The notes under the pieces are model-generated. The model was given only the letters and a program-made list of their open reading frames with translations. It had not been told where the DNA came from and did no database searches. From Rathayibacter sp. VKM Ac-2879 (lineage in GTDB: Bacteria; Actinomycetota; Actinomycetes; Actinomycetales; Microbacteriaceae), in NCBI RefSeq assembly GCF_015351245.1, contig NZ_JADKSO010000002.1, forward strand, positions 558,001 to 622,000: a stretch of 64,000 nucleotides of DNA. The letters run 5' to 3'. This document shows, piece after piece, positions 11,566 through 18,923 of this stretch (its first letter is position 1; each line of letters starts with the position of its first letter). The translations under genes and the position numbers were made by a program.

Positions 11566-12012
11566 GTGACCGAGCCGATGCCCCCCGAGACCCCCTGGAT
11601 CCGGCCGCCCGCCCTCGATCTCGTCGCGGCCATCGGCCGCGGGATGGGCGAGTTGGCCGAGCGGATGGGCATCGTCTGGCACGAGCTCACGCCCCGGCAC
11701 TCCGTCGCGTCGATGCCCGTCGAGGGCAACCGCCAGCCCGTCGGAATCCTGCACGGAGGCGCCCACGTCGTGCTCGCAGAGTCGATGGGGTCGATCGCCG
11801 CGAACGTCCACGCCGGCGCGGGGCGACTGGCGATGGGGATCGAGCTGAACGCGAGCCACAGTCGCTCGGTCCGCTCCGGCTTCGTGATCGCGAGCTGCGA
11901 TGCGATCCACCTCGGCTCGACGCTGGCGACCCACGAGATCGTGGTCCGCGACGAAGAGGGCAACCGCCTCTCCACGGTGCGCATCACGAACATCCTCCGC
12001 GACGCTCGCTGA
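11566..12012 (+). CDS. PaaI/YdiI-type hotdog thioesterase, MenI-like
   Basis: 148-residue single hotdog domain. The sequence QPVGILHGGAHVVLAES, followed by GIELNASHSRSVRSG, closely matches E. coli YdiI/MenI, which hydrolyses 1,4-dihydroxy-2-naphthoyl-CoA in menaquinone synthesis; the Glu of LAES is the expected catalytic residue. Actinobacteria respire with menaquinone, so this role is plausible, but a broader acyl-CoA thioesterase cannot be excluded. GTG start with AGGAG five bases before it. An in-frame ATG follows at codon 5. It is divergent from polA and followed 75 bases later by the PdxH-like gene on the same strand. Confidence 0.88.
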   Translation: MTEPMPPETPWIRPPALDLVAAIGRGMGELAERMGIVWHELTPRHSVASMPVEGNRQPVGILHGGAHVVLAESMGSIAANVHAGAGRLAMGIELNASHSRSVRSGFVIASCDAIHLGSTLATHEIVVRDEEGNRLSTVRITNILRDAR

Positions 12013-12073
12013 CGGTCGCGCTGCCCGCCTCACGGGGAGCGCGCAAGCCCCGGACCCGCGCCTTGCCGACCCG

Positions 12074-12079
12074 TACGCT
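12074..12079 (+). promoter_or_regulatory. Putative leaderless -10 box of the PdxH-like gene
   Basis: TACGCT with 7 bases to the ATG at 12087. The GGGAGG touching the ATG is too close to act as a Shine-Dalgarno site, so leaderless initiation is the simpler reading. Confidence 0.5.
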
Positions 12080-12086
12080 CGGGAGG

Positions 12087-12758
12087 ATGAGCCTGCGCCA
12101 CCTCCTCAGGAGCCTCCCGCCGATGCCGCCCGAGCTTCCGGCCTTCGACACCGAGGCGGCTTCCGCCGACCCTGTCGAGCTGTTCGCTCGGTGGCTCGAG
12201 GAGGCAGCGGCGGCCGGCCAGCTCCTCCCCCACGGTGCGACCCTCGCGACAGCCGACTCCGGGGGCGCCGTCTCGGCGCGGGTGCTGGTGCTCCGCGAGG
12301 TCGACGAGCGTGGCTGGGCCTTCTCGACCCACGCTTCCAGTCCCAAAGGCCGGGCGATCGCCGAGAATCCGCACGCCGCTCTCGTGTTCTTCTGGCCGGC
12401 GCAGGGCCGCCAGGTGCGCGTCGAAGGACGCGTCGAGCGCGCCTCCTCCAGCGAGTCGGCCGAGGACTTCCGGCGCCGGTCGGAGGCGGCGCGCACGGCG
12501 CTCCTCGTCGGCCGGCAGAGCGAGCCTCTGCGCAGCGCGCAGGAGTTCGGCCTGGTGACACTCCAGACGAGCGTGGCGGTGGGCTGCTCCCCCGCGACGC
12601 TCGACCGCGACTGGGCTGTCTACCGCGTCCTGCCCGAGCGAATCGAGTTCTGGCAGGGTTCGACCGCGCCCGAGCAGGACCACGTGCGACTCGAGTACCG
12701 CGCGGGAACGACGGAGGCGGGCGCCTCCTCCTGGGAGCGCACCCGCCTCTGGCCGTGA
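12087..12758 (+). CDS. Pyridoxamine 5'-phosphate oxidase family protein (PdxH-like)
   Basis: 223 residues, FMN-binding split-barrel fold. The order of motifs follows PdxH: LFARWLEEAAAAG, ATLATADSGGAVSARVLVLREVDERGWAFSTH (an FMN-site strand pair), SPKGRAIAENPHAALVFFWP, RQVRVEGRVERASSSES, and the closing WERTRLWP, which matches the C-terminal R-L-x-P of true PdxH. It could be the PLP synthase or a related flavin oxidase; the middle part is divergent. The ATG at 12087 is chosen over a TTG eight codons upstream because of the TACGCT box. It is convergent with pdtaR, 19 bases apart. Confidence 0.85.
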   Translation: MSLRHLLRSLPPMPPELPAFDTEAASADPVELFARWLEEAAAAGQLLPHGATLATADSGGAVSARVLVLREVDERGWAFSTHASSPKGRAIAENPHAALVFFWPAQGRQVRVEGRVERASSSESAEDFRRRSEAARTALLVGRQSEPLRSAQEFGLVTLQTSVAVGCSPATLDRDWAVYRVLPERIEFWQGSTAPEQDHVRLEYRAGTTEAGASSWERTRLWP

Positions 12759-12777
12759 GCCTGTCAGACCGGGGGGC

Positions 12778-13386
12778 CTACGCCTTCTTGGGGCTCAGCT
12801 GCTCGATGATCGCCTGGGCGACGTCGTGCATGGTGAGGCGACGGTCCATCGACGCCTTCTGGATCCAACGGAAAGCCTCGGGCTCGGTGAGGCCCATCTT
12901 CTCGTTGAGGAGGCCCTTGGCACGGTCGACGAGCTTGCGGGTCTCGAAGCGCTCGACCATGTCGGCGACCTCGGCCTCGAGGGTGAGGATCTGGGCGTAC
13001 CGCGAGAGGGCGATCTCGATCGCAGGCAGGAGGTCGTTGGGAGTGAACGGCTTGACGACGTAGGCGAGAGCACCGGCCTCGCTCGCGCGCTCGACGAGCT
13101 CCTTCTGGCTGAACGCGGTGAGCAGGACCACCGGCGCGATGTGCGCCTTCGAGAGGCGCTCGGCCGCAGAGATACCGTCGAGCTGAGGCATCTTGACATC
13201 CATGATGACGAGGTCGGGACGGAGCTCCGTGGCGAGAGCCACGGCCGTCTCGCCGTCTCCTGCCTCGCCGACGACCTCGAAGCCGTTGTCGCGAAGGATC
13301 TCGACGATGTCGAGGCGGATGAGCGATTCGTCTTCGGCGACGACGACCCGACGGGGTGCGGTCGACGTGGGTTCCTGGTCTGTCAC
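12778..13386 (-). CDS. pdtaR: ANTAR response regulator, PdtaR family
   Basis: 202 residues: receiver domain (acidic pocket E18-D19, phospho-acceptor Asp63 in IMDVKMP, Lys in YVVKPF near 114), a short helical linker, then an ANTAR RNA-binding domain (about 140-195; RKLVDRAKGLLNEKMGLTEPEAFRWI). PdtaR (Rv1626 in M. tuberculosis) is phosphorylated by the sensor PdtaS and acts on RNA hairpins to relieve termination. No histidine kinase is encoded nearby, so it is an orphan here as in mycobacteria. GTG start 7 bases after TAGGCT. It is divergent from the tRNA-Leu gene. Confidence 0.93.
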   Translation of the reverse strand: MTDQEPTSTAPRRVVVAEDESLIRLDIVEILRDNGFEVVGEAGDGETAVALATELRPDLVIMDVKMPQLDGISAAERLSKAHIAPVVLLTAFSQKELVERASEAGALAYVVKPFTPNDLLPAIEIALSRYAQILTLEAEVADMVERFETRKLVDRAKGLLNEKMGLTEPEAFRWIQKASMDRRLTMHDVAQAIIEQLSPKKA

Positions 13387-13393
13387 GCCGACG

Positions 13394-13399
13394 AGCCTA
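13394..13399 (-). promoter_or_regulatory. Putative leaderless -10 box of pdtaR
   Basis: TAGGCT on the minus strand, 7 bases before the GTG of pdtaR and next to the -10 box of the divergent tRNA gene. Confidence 0.5.
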
Positions 13400-13402
13400 C
13401 GG

Positions 13403-13408
13403 TATTCT
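13403..13408 (+). promoter_or_regulatory. Putative -10 box of tRNA-Leu
   Basis: TATTCT, about 18 bases before the mature 5' end of the tRNA. It sits 4 bases from the oppositely directed pdtaR box. Confidence 0.45.
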
Positions 13409-13425
13409 CAATGGGCTTGTTGTGC

Positions 13426-13508
13426 GCCGGTGTGGCGGAATGGCAGACGCGGGGCACTCAAAATGCTCTGTCCGAGAGGGCGTGCGGGTTCGAGTCCCGC
13501 CACCGGCA
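13426..13508 (+). tRNA. tRNA-Leu (anticodon CAA)
   Basis: 83 bases. Acceptor stem GCCGGTG/CACCGGC (7 bp), D-arm with GGCGGAATGGCAGAC, anticodon stem GGGCA/TGCTC (one G-U) around loop CTCAAAA with anticodon CAA at 13459-13461, a long variable arm (CTGTCCGAGAGGGCG region), T-arm GCGGG-TTCGAGT-CCCGC and discriminator A. CCA is not encoded. The long variable arm and anticodon fit a class II tRNA-Leu reading UUG, a rare codon in this GC-rich genome. Confidence 0.95.
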
Positions 13509-13563
13509 CAGCTCCCACGAGGCTCGTCGCGAGCGTCGTCGGACGAGCGATCCCTCGACCGTC

Positions 13564-13781
13564 TGGACCCTCTTCTCGCTGGTCCTGCGCACCCCGCGCC
13601 TCGAACTGCATCCGCTCTCGGCTACCAGCCGAACGGCACGCGGCGCACCGTCGGCGACGACGGTACCGCGGTGGAGGAGACACGGTTCCGCGTCACGCCG
13701 GAGACCTTCCACCGGCCCGACTGGTCGCTGGAGGCCGAGGGGACCGAGGCGGCCGGAGCCGTCCGGCGCGAGGCGCCCTGA
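13564..13781 (+). pseudogene. GNAT acetyltransferase remnant (internally deleted)
   Basis: Two pieces of one RimJ/RimL-like GNAT protein lie end to end in different frames. The first (13564-13620) reads LVLRTPRLELHPLS, the typical N-terminal strand of the family. The second, from 13617 to the TGA at 13779-13781, reads LGYQPNGTRRTVGDDGTAVEE, typical of the GNAT C-terminus. The central acetyl-CoA-binding part, over 100 residues, is gone, and no good start codon precedes the first piece. Internal deletion at CTCTCGGC is the simplest explanation. It lies directly 3' of the tRNA. Recognition of the two ends is from family knowledge. Confidence 0.65.
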
Positions 13782-13785
13782 CGGG

Positions 13786-15105
13786 TCAGAACTCGGTGAG
13801 GTTCCCCCGCAGGCCGCCGCCCGGATACCCGCGGCGGAGGATGCCCCGGCGGCGGAGGATCGGCACGAGCTCGTCCAGCATCCTGTGCAGCGTGACCGGG
13901 TGGAAGTCGCCCGAGAACGCGATGCCGTCGTTGTCGGCGTCGTCGCCGAGCTCCTGGATGAAGTCGGCGACCTCGTCCGCGGTGCCGACGACTCCGCGGC
14001 GGTCGGCGATCAGGCCGAGCCGCGCCTTGGCGGTGAGCAGTTCGCGTAGTGGCGCGTCCGCCTCCGCCCCGCCGTAGAGGCCGGCGATGCTGCCCCGCGA
14101 GACGTGCTCGCCGAACACGGCGGGATCGACCGGCCGGTCGAGGTCGAGCGCGGTGAGATCCGTCTCGAGATCGCTCGACTGCGCCGCAGCGATCGCGAGC
14201 AGGGCCTCGTCGTCGGGGTGCGCGGAGGCGGCGACGAGCCGCTCCGCCTCCTCGCGGCTCGCGACCACGATCGGCTTGACGACGAACAGGACCGTCAGGT
14301 CGTCGGGATTCCGACCGTGTGCCGCCGCCGCGGCGCGCGCCCGCTCCCGATAGGCGCGCACGGTCGAGGTGTCGAGGGAGGCGAGGGCCAACTGGACCGA
14401 GGACTGCGCGCCGGCGAAGTCGATGCCGCGGGGCGAGCCTCCGGGCGAGACGATCACCGGCTCGCCGTCTCCCGGCGCGAAGGGCAGGGCGTTGAGCGGC
14501 CCGTCGAAGGAGTAGTGGGTGCCACGGTGGTGCACCGGTCGAAGTCGGGCGCCGTCCGCGAAGCGACCGCTCGCCTCGTCGTGCACGAGGGCGCCGTCGT
14601 CCCAGCTGTGCCACAGCTCACGGAGGGAGTCGAGCCACTCGTGCGCGCGGTCGTATGCCGCGTCATGCGGCAGCGGCTCGAGCCCGAAGTGGCGGCTGCT
14701 GCCCACGTCGGTGACGACGTTGAGTCCGAGCCTCCCCTCGCTCAGGTGCTGCAACGTGGCGAACTGCCGGGCCGCCTGATAGGGGCTGAACGCCATCGGG
14801 TTGACGGTCGGGGCGACCCCGAGGTGGCGGGTGGCCTCGAACAGCCATGGCGCGAGCACCAGCGGGTCGTGCTTGGGGCCGCCGTAGGCTGCGCGCACGC
14901 GCAGGTCGAGGGTGCTCGGGGTGCCGAGCGAGAGGGCGTCCTCGACGATGACGAGGTCGAACCCGGCCTGTTCCAGCTCGCGGGCGCTCTGGCGGTAGAG
15001 CTCCGCGGTCGTCCACGGGCGGTCCCACTCCCAGTTCGGCTGCCCCCACGCCTGCGGCCCGAAGCCGCGGGAGAGGAACCAGGCGAAGTGCTGCGGCGCG
15101 CTCAC
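13786..15105 (-). CDS. NtaA/SnaA/DszA-type FMN-dependent monooxygenase (LLM class)
   Basis: 439 residues, TIM-barrel bacterial luciferase-like protein. Features of the NtaA/DszA branch: AWFLSRGFGPQAWGQP near the N-terminus, DLVIVEDALSLG, RHLGVAPTVNPMAFSPYQAARQFATLQHLSEGRLGLNVVT (family core), VIVSPGGSPRGIDFA, and GIAFSGDFHPVTLHRMLDELVPILRRRG at the C-terminus. Such enzymes use FMNH2 from a separate reductase and O2 to cleave C-S or C-N bonds. The GTG start overlaps the stop of the upstream sulfhydrylase gene by 4 bases (GTGA), so the two are co-translated. Sulfur scavenging is inferred from that partner; no flavin reductase is encoded nearby. Confidence 0.88.
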   Translation of the reverse strand: MSAPQHFAWFLSRGFGPQAWGQPNWEWDRPWTTAELYRQSARELEQAGFDLVIVEDALSLGTPSTLDLRVRAAYGGPKHDPLVLAPWLFEATRHLGVAPTVNPMAFSPYQAARQFATLQHLSEGRLGLNVVTDVGSSRHFGLEPLPHDAAYDRAHEWLDSLRELWHSWDDGALVHDEASGRFADGARLRPVHHRGTHYSFDGPLNALPFAPGDGEPVIVSPGGSPRGIDFAGAQSSVQLALASLDTSTVRAYRERARAAAAAHGRNPDDLTVLFVVKPIVVASREEAERLVAASAHPDDEALLAIAAAQSSDLETDLTALDLDRPVDPAVFGEHVSRGSIAGLYGGAEADAPLRELLTAKARLGLIADRRGVVGTADEVADFIQELGDDADNDGIAFSGDFHPVTLHRMLDELVPILRRRGILRRGYPGGGLRGNLTEF

Positions 15106-16400
15106 GACGCGACCGCCAGAGGGCGTGTCGCCTCGGCCGCGGCGAGACCTCGCGCGAGGTCGTCGACCAGGTCCTCGACATCCTCGAGGCCGATCGACAG
15201 GCGCACCAGTCCCGGCCCGATTCCCGCCGCGGCGAGCTGCTCGGGAGTTCGACCGGTGTGGGTGGTGCTCGCTGGGTGCAGCGCGAGCGAGCGCACATCG
15301 CCCAGGTGGGTCATCCGCGTGAACACGGCGAGGGCGTCCGAGAACCGGCGTGCCGCCTCCTCCCCACCGCGCAGCGTGAACGAGAACACCGAGCCCTGCC
15401 CGAGCGGCAGGTAGCAGCGCGCCAGGGCGTGCGAGGGACTCGAGGAAAGGCCGCTGTAGTCGACGCTCTCGACCTCGGGGCGCCGTTCGAGCCAGCGCGC
15501 GACGTGCAGGGCGCTCCGCGACTGGTGGGCGACCCGCAGCGAGAGGGTCTCGAGCCCCTGCTCGAGCAGGAACGAGGTCAGCGGTGACACCGTCGGTCCC
15601 ATTCGACCAGCGATCACGTCGCGCGCGTAGGCGATCAGCGCGCGCTTCGGGGAGGCGGCGCTCGCGGCCAGATGGGGGAACGCCTCCGCGTGCGCGCGCC
15701 AGTCGAAGCGGCCGGCGTCGACGACCACTCCGGCGATCACGGCGCCGTGACCGGCGAGGAACTTGCTCGCCGAGTGCACGACCACGTCGGCTCCGTACTC
15801 GATCGGGCGCAGCAGGTAGGGCGTCGCGAAGGTGTTGTCGACGACGAGGGGCACTCCGGCTCCGTGTGCGACGGAGGCGACCAGGCGGAGGTCGACGAGA
15901 TCGTTGCGCGGGTTCGGGATGGGCTCGACGAGCACGGCCCGCGTGCGAGAGGTGATCGCGGCCGACCATGCTGCGGGATCGCCCGCGTCCTCGACGAAGG
16001 TCGTCGTGATGCCCAGGCGGGCGAGGTTCTCGAGCAGGAGGTTCCGGGTGCCCTCGTAGAGGCTCGCCGCGGCCACGAGGTGATCGCCCGCCCCGGCGAG
16101 CGCCAGCAGAGCGACCGACACGGCGGCCTGCCCGCTCCCGACCACGAGCGCCTCCGCCCCGCCCTCGAGGGCGGCGAGACGGCGCTCGACGGCGTCGGTG
16201 GTGGGGTTGGCGACACGGGTGTAGGTGTAGCCGTCCGGGCCGGCGAACCGGTCGCGTGCCTCGTCGAACGAGTCGAACGAGAACCCCGCAGTGAGGTAGA
16301 TCGGTGTGCGCCGCGCGTGCAGTGCGTCCTCGCCGGCTGCGGCGTGCAGCTGCCGCGTCGCGAAGCCCCAGCCGCTTTCGATGCGCGTGTCGTGGGTCAT
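15102..16400 (-). CDS. metY: O-acetylhomoserine sulfhydrylase-type PLP enzyme
   Basis: 432 residues of the Cys/Met metabolism PLP family. ATRQLHAAAG at the N-terminus, YTYTRVANPTTDAVERRLAALEGG, the PLP phosphate site near SGQAAVSVALLAL, catalytic Lys in HSASKFLAGHG near residue 212, and C-terminal LGDVRSLALHPASTTH typical of O-acetylhomoserine sulfhydrylases (MetY). It would add sulfide or a thiol to an acylhomoserine to make homocysteine or methionine; cystathionine synthase or lyase activity cannot be excluded. Strong Shine-Dalgarno AAGGAG 8 bases before the ATG. It is first of the two-gene operon with the flavin monooxygenase and divergent from the ABC1 kinase. Confidence 0.87.
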   Translation of the reverse strand: MTHDTRIESGWGFATRQLHAAAGEDALHARRTPIYLTAGFSFDSFDEARDRFAGPDGYTYTRVANPTTDAVERRLAALEGGAEALVVGSGQAAVSVALLALAGAGDHLVAAASLYEGTRNLLLENLARLGITTTFVEDAGDPAAWSAAITSRTRAVLVEPIPNPRNDLVDLRLVASVAHGAGVPLVVDNTFATPYLLRPIEYGADVVVHSASKFLAGHGAVIAGVVVDAGRFDWRAHAEAFPHLAASAASPKRALIAYARDVIAGRMGPTVSPLTSFLLEQGLETLSLRVAHQSRSALHVARWLERRPEVESVDYSGLSSSPSHALARCYLPLGQGSVFSFTLRGGEEAARRFSDALAVFTRMTHLGDVRSLALHPASTTHTGRTPEQLAAAGIGPGLVRLSIGLEDVEDLVDDLARGLAAAEATRPLAVAS

Positions 16401-16557
16401 GGCTGCGTCTCCTTCTCTCGCCGAGCGGCGATGCCGACCAGGCTTCCATGCGATCGCCTTCGGGGCAGCGCGGATGACGGGACGTGACGCTCCCAGCGGC
16501 GTCCCACCGCGCTCCGCAAGGCTGTGCGCGGTGCCGTCGGCGCCGGGAGGCGGACTC

Positions 16558-18267
16558 ATGGCACGCGTACGCGGGATCACTCCCCCGGCCCTCGGACTCG
16601 CGACGGAGCGTGGCCGGGCGCCCGAACGGCCCACGGTGGGGCGTGCGCGACGCTTCGCCCAGCTGCTGCGTCTCGCGCGTCGCCACGGACTCCTCCCGTG
16701 GAAGGATCTCGACTTCGGCACCGACCCCGCCCGGTCGGCGCTGCGGCATGTGCAGGCCGAGGGGCTTCGCCAGGCGCTCGAAGAGGCGGGTGGCGCCTTC
16801 GTGAAGCTCGGCCAGCTGCTCTCGACGCGGACCGACCTTCTGCCAGAGGAGTGGGTGCTCGCCCTCTCGAAGCTCCAGCGCGACGTCGAGCCGGCGCCCT
16901 GGGAGGCGGTCCGCGTCGAGCTCGAGAGCGCGTTCGCCGGCCCCCTCGCGGGGGTCTTCGCCTCCTTCGACGAGCAGCCGCTCGCGGCCGCCTCGATCGG
17001 TCAGGTGCATCGCGCCCGCCTCCTCGACGGACGCGAGGTCGCCGTCAAGGTGTTACGGCCGGGCATCGTGCCGGAGGTGCGCCGAGATGTCGACGTCGCT
17101 GTGCGCGTCGTGCGGTTGATCGAGCGCTCCTCCGCCCGGGCGCGAGCGCTCGGGATGCTGGCGATCGCCCAGCAGTACGGCACGGACCTCGTCCGCCAGG
17201 TCGACTTCCGCCTCGAGGCGCGGAATCTCCTGGCGTTGCGGGCGGTGCACGCCCGCTCCCCGGACGCCCACGAGCTGGTGCTCCCCGAGCTGGTCGAGCC
17301 GCTCTCGGACCACCGCGTGCTGGTGATGGAGTTCCTCGACGGCGAGACGCTCACCGCGGTCAACGCCGAAGGCGAGAGGGCTCCCGAGGCGATCGAGCCG
17401 GCCCTGCGGACGGTGCTGCGCGCCTTCGTGCGGCAGATCGTGGTCGACGGCGTCTACCACTCCGACCTGCATCCCGGCAACATCCTTCTCCTGCCGGACG
17501 GGCGCCCGGCGCTGGTCGACTTCGGCTCGGTCGGCCGTCTCGACCGCGAACTGCGCGAGCGCGTGCAGGAGCTGCTGATCGCCTACCTGCAGTCCGACAA
17601 CCGTGCCTTCACCGACGCCCTGCTCGGCCTCGCACGGCTCCGCGACGGCGCCGACGAGCAGGCCTTCCGACGCGAGCTGAGCGCGTTCCTCACCCTCGAG
17701 CTCGGTCCGGGAGCCACGGTCGACGTCGCGACGGTCGACAAGCTGGTCGCGGTTGTCGCCGCCTACGGCCTCACGGTGCCCGCCGAGGTCGTCGCCGCGG
17801 GTCGTGGCTTCGGGATCCTCGAGGGCACCCTGCGCTCGACGGTGCCGCGGTTCGACCTGCTCGAGGAGGCGCGGGCCCTCGCGAGCGAGCAGATCCGCGA
17901 CCAGGTACGTCCTGGCGCGCTGCGGGAGACGCTGACGAGCGAGGCGCTCGGCCTGGTGCCCGGGCTGCGCCGACTCCCGCGCCGGATCGAACGCATCGGC
18001 GCGGCCCTCGAGAACGGCGAACTCACCGTCACCATCCGCGTGACGACCGACCGCCGCACCCGCCGGCTCGTCACGGCCGTCGCGCGGCAGGTGCTGCTCA
18101 CCGCGGTGGGGCTGGTCGGAGGCGTCACCGCTCTCGGCTACCTCACCGCACCGGCTGGGCCGGGGACCACGCTCGACGCCGCCGCCGTCGGTGCCTGGCT
18201 GGGTGCCGGCTCGCTCTCGGCGCTCGCCGCCGCCGCCGTCGATGCGCTCCTGACCCGTCGGCGCTGA
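16558..18267 (+). CDS. ABC1/UbiB (AarF) family atypical kinase
   Basis: 569 residues. Hallmarks of the UbiB family: KxGQ motif in FVKLGQLLSTR at 82-91, the Ala-rich loop AAASIGQVHRA replacing the Gly-rich loop, catalytic VYHSDLHPGNILL, and metal-binding VDFGSVG. Two hydrophobic segments at the C-terminus (VLLTAVGLVGGVTALGYL and a later Ala-rich one) would anchor it in the membrane. Family members are ATPases or kinases linked to isoprenoid lipids and quinones. In a menaquinone-using actinobacterium the substrate is unknown. GGGAGG lies 7 bases before the ATG. The frame is open upstream but this start is the one with a ribosome site. Confidence 0.92.
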   Translation: MARVRGITPPALGLATERGRAPERPTVGRARRFAQLLRLARRHGLLPWKDLDFGTDPARSALRHVQAEGLRQALEEAGGAFVKLGQLLSTRTDLLPEEWVLALSKLQRDVEPAPWEAVRVELESAFAGPLAGVFASFDEQPLAAASIGQVHRARLLDGREVAVKVLRPGIVPEVRRDVDVAVRVVRLIERSSARARALGMLAIAQQYGTDLVRQVDFRLEARNLLALRAVHARSPDAHELVLPELVEPLSDHRVLVMEFLDGETLTAVNAEGERAPEAIEPALRTVLRAFVRQIVVDGVYHSDLHPGNILLLPDGRPALVDFGSVGRLDRELRERVQELLIAYLQSDNRAFTDALLGLARLRDGADEQAFRRELSAFLTLELGPGATVDVATVDKLVAVVAAYGLTVPAEVVAAGRGFGILEGTLRSTVPRFDLLEEARALASEQIRDQVRPGALRETLTSEALGLVPGLRRLPRRIERIGAALENGELTVTIRVTTDRRTRRLVTAVARQVLLTAVGLVGGVTALGYLTAPAGPGTTLDAAAVGAWLGAGSLSALAAAAVDALLTRRR

Positions 18268-18283
18268 ACATCTTAGGCCGACG

Positions 18284-18772
18284 TCACCAGAACCGGGTGT
18301 CCGGCGACCCCTTGAACGGACCCACCACGCGCGATGTGATCCACCCTCCGTAGAAGTCGCCCGGCTGCGGCTGCACGAGCTCGCCGTCGACCGTGCACGA
18401 GTCCACCCGCCCGGGGTAGAGCGCGATCGTGTCGCGGAGCGCCTCGAAGCCGGGCATCGGCTCCGGATAGCTCCACCCCGCCGCCTCGGCGATCCGATCG
18501 CCACCGCGGACGCTCAGGTACGAGGCCCGACCTTTGAATTCGCACACGCTGCTCCCGGGCGCCGGCATGAGGGCTCCCGGCGCGAACGCCGACCGGGGCA
18601 GGTAGTAGACGGGAGGGTGGCTCGTCTCGAGGACGCGCAGGGCGTCCCGGGTATCGGCGACGACCGTCCCGCCCAGGCGCACGACGACGTGCTCGGCGGT
18701 GGACTCGACCCGGGGCGGTCGCGGGTAGTCCCAGACGGATTCCTGGCCCTCGAGGGGCTCGACGCGCTTCAT
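18284..18772 (-). CDS. DUF427 domain protein
   Basis: 162-residue cytosolic protein of the DUF427 family, function unknown. The family core is RVVVRLGGTVVADT-like followed by SHPPVYYLPRSAF, the Cys-bearing CEFKGRASYLSV, and YPGRVDSCTVDGELVQPQPGDFYGGWIT. It is a small beta-rich fold. The ATG at 18772 follows TAGAGT by 7 bases, supporting leaderless translation. It converges with the ABC1 kinase gene and diverges from the DarT-like gene. No functional link to either is evident. Confidence 0.88.
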   Translation of the reverse strand: MKRVEPLEGQESVWDYPRPPRVESTAEHVVVRLGGTVVADTRDALRVLETSHPPVYYLPRSAFAPGALMPAPGSSVCEFKGRASYLSVRGGDRIAEAAGWSYPEPMPGFEALRDTIALYPGRVDSCTVDGELVQPQPGDFYGGWITSRVVGPFKGSPDTRFW

Positions 18773-18779
18773 CCTCGCC

Positions 18780-18785
18780 ACTCTA
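18780..18785 (-). promoter_or_regulatory. Putative leaderless -10 box of the DUF427 gene
   Basis: TAGAGT on the minus strand, 7 bases before the ATG. Confidence 0.45.
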
Positions 18786-18923
18786 CGTGCGAGCCCGGAA
18801 AAGAACCCCCCGGTCGAGGTACGTGAACCGTTCGACCATCGCCCGGGCGGCACGGGAGCACCGCGGTCGCGTAACGTCGACTGTGCGCCGGAACCCCGAG
18901 CCCGGACGCAGAAGGAACCCCGC

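Noticed and set aside
13426-13785. Integrative element at tRNA-Leu
   Set aside because: No integrase gene and no repeat of the tRNA 3' end found downstream in the window; only the GNAT remnant is present.
16401-16560. SAM-riboswitch-like pieces (CATGAGT, GCGGTGGGACGCC) on the minus strand upstream of metY
   Set aside because: The invariant GGCAACC segment is not present, the closing P1 stem cannot be formed convincingly, and the element would overlap the ABC1 kinase start. A covariance model search with SAM-I/SAM-IV would settle it.
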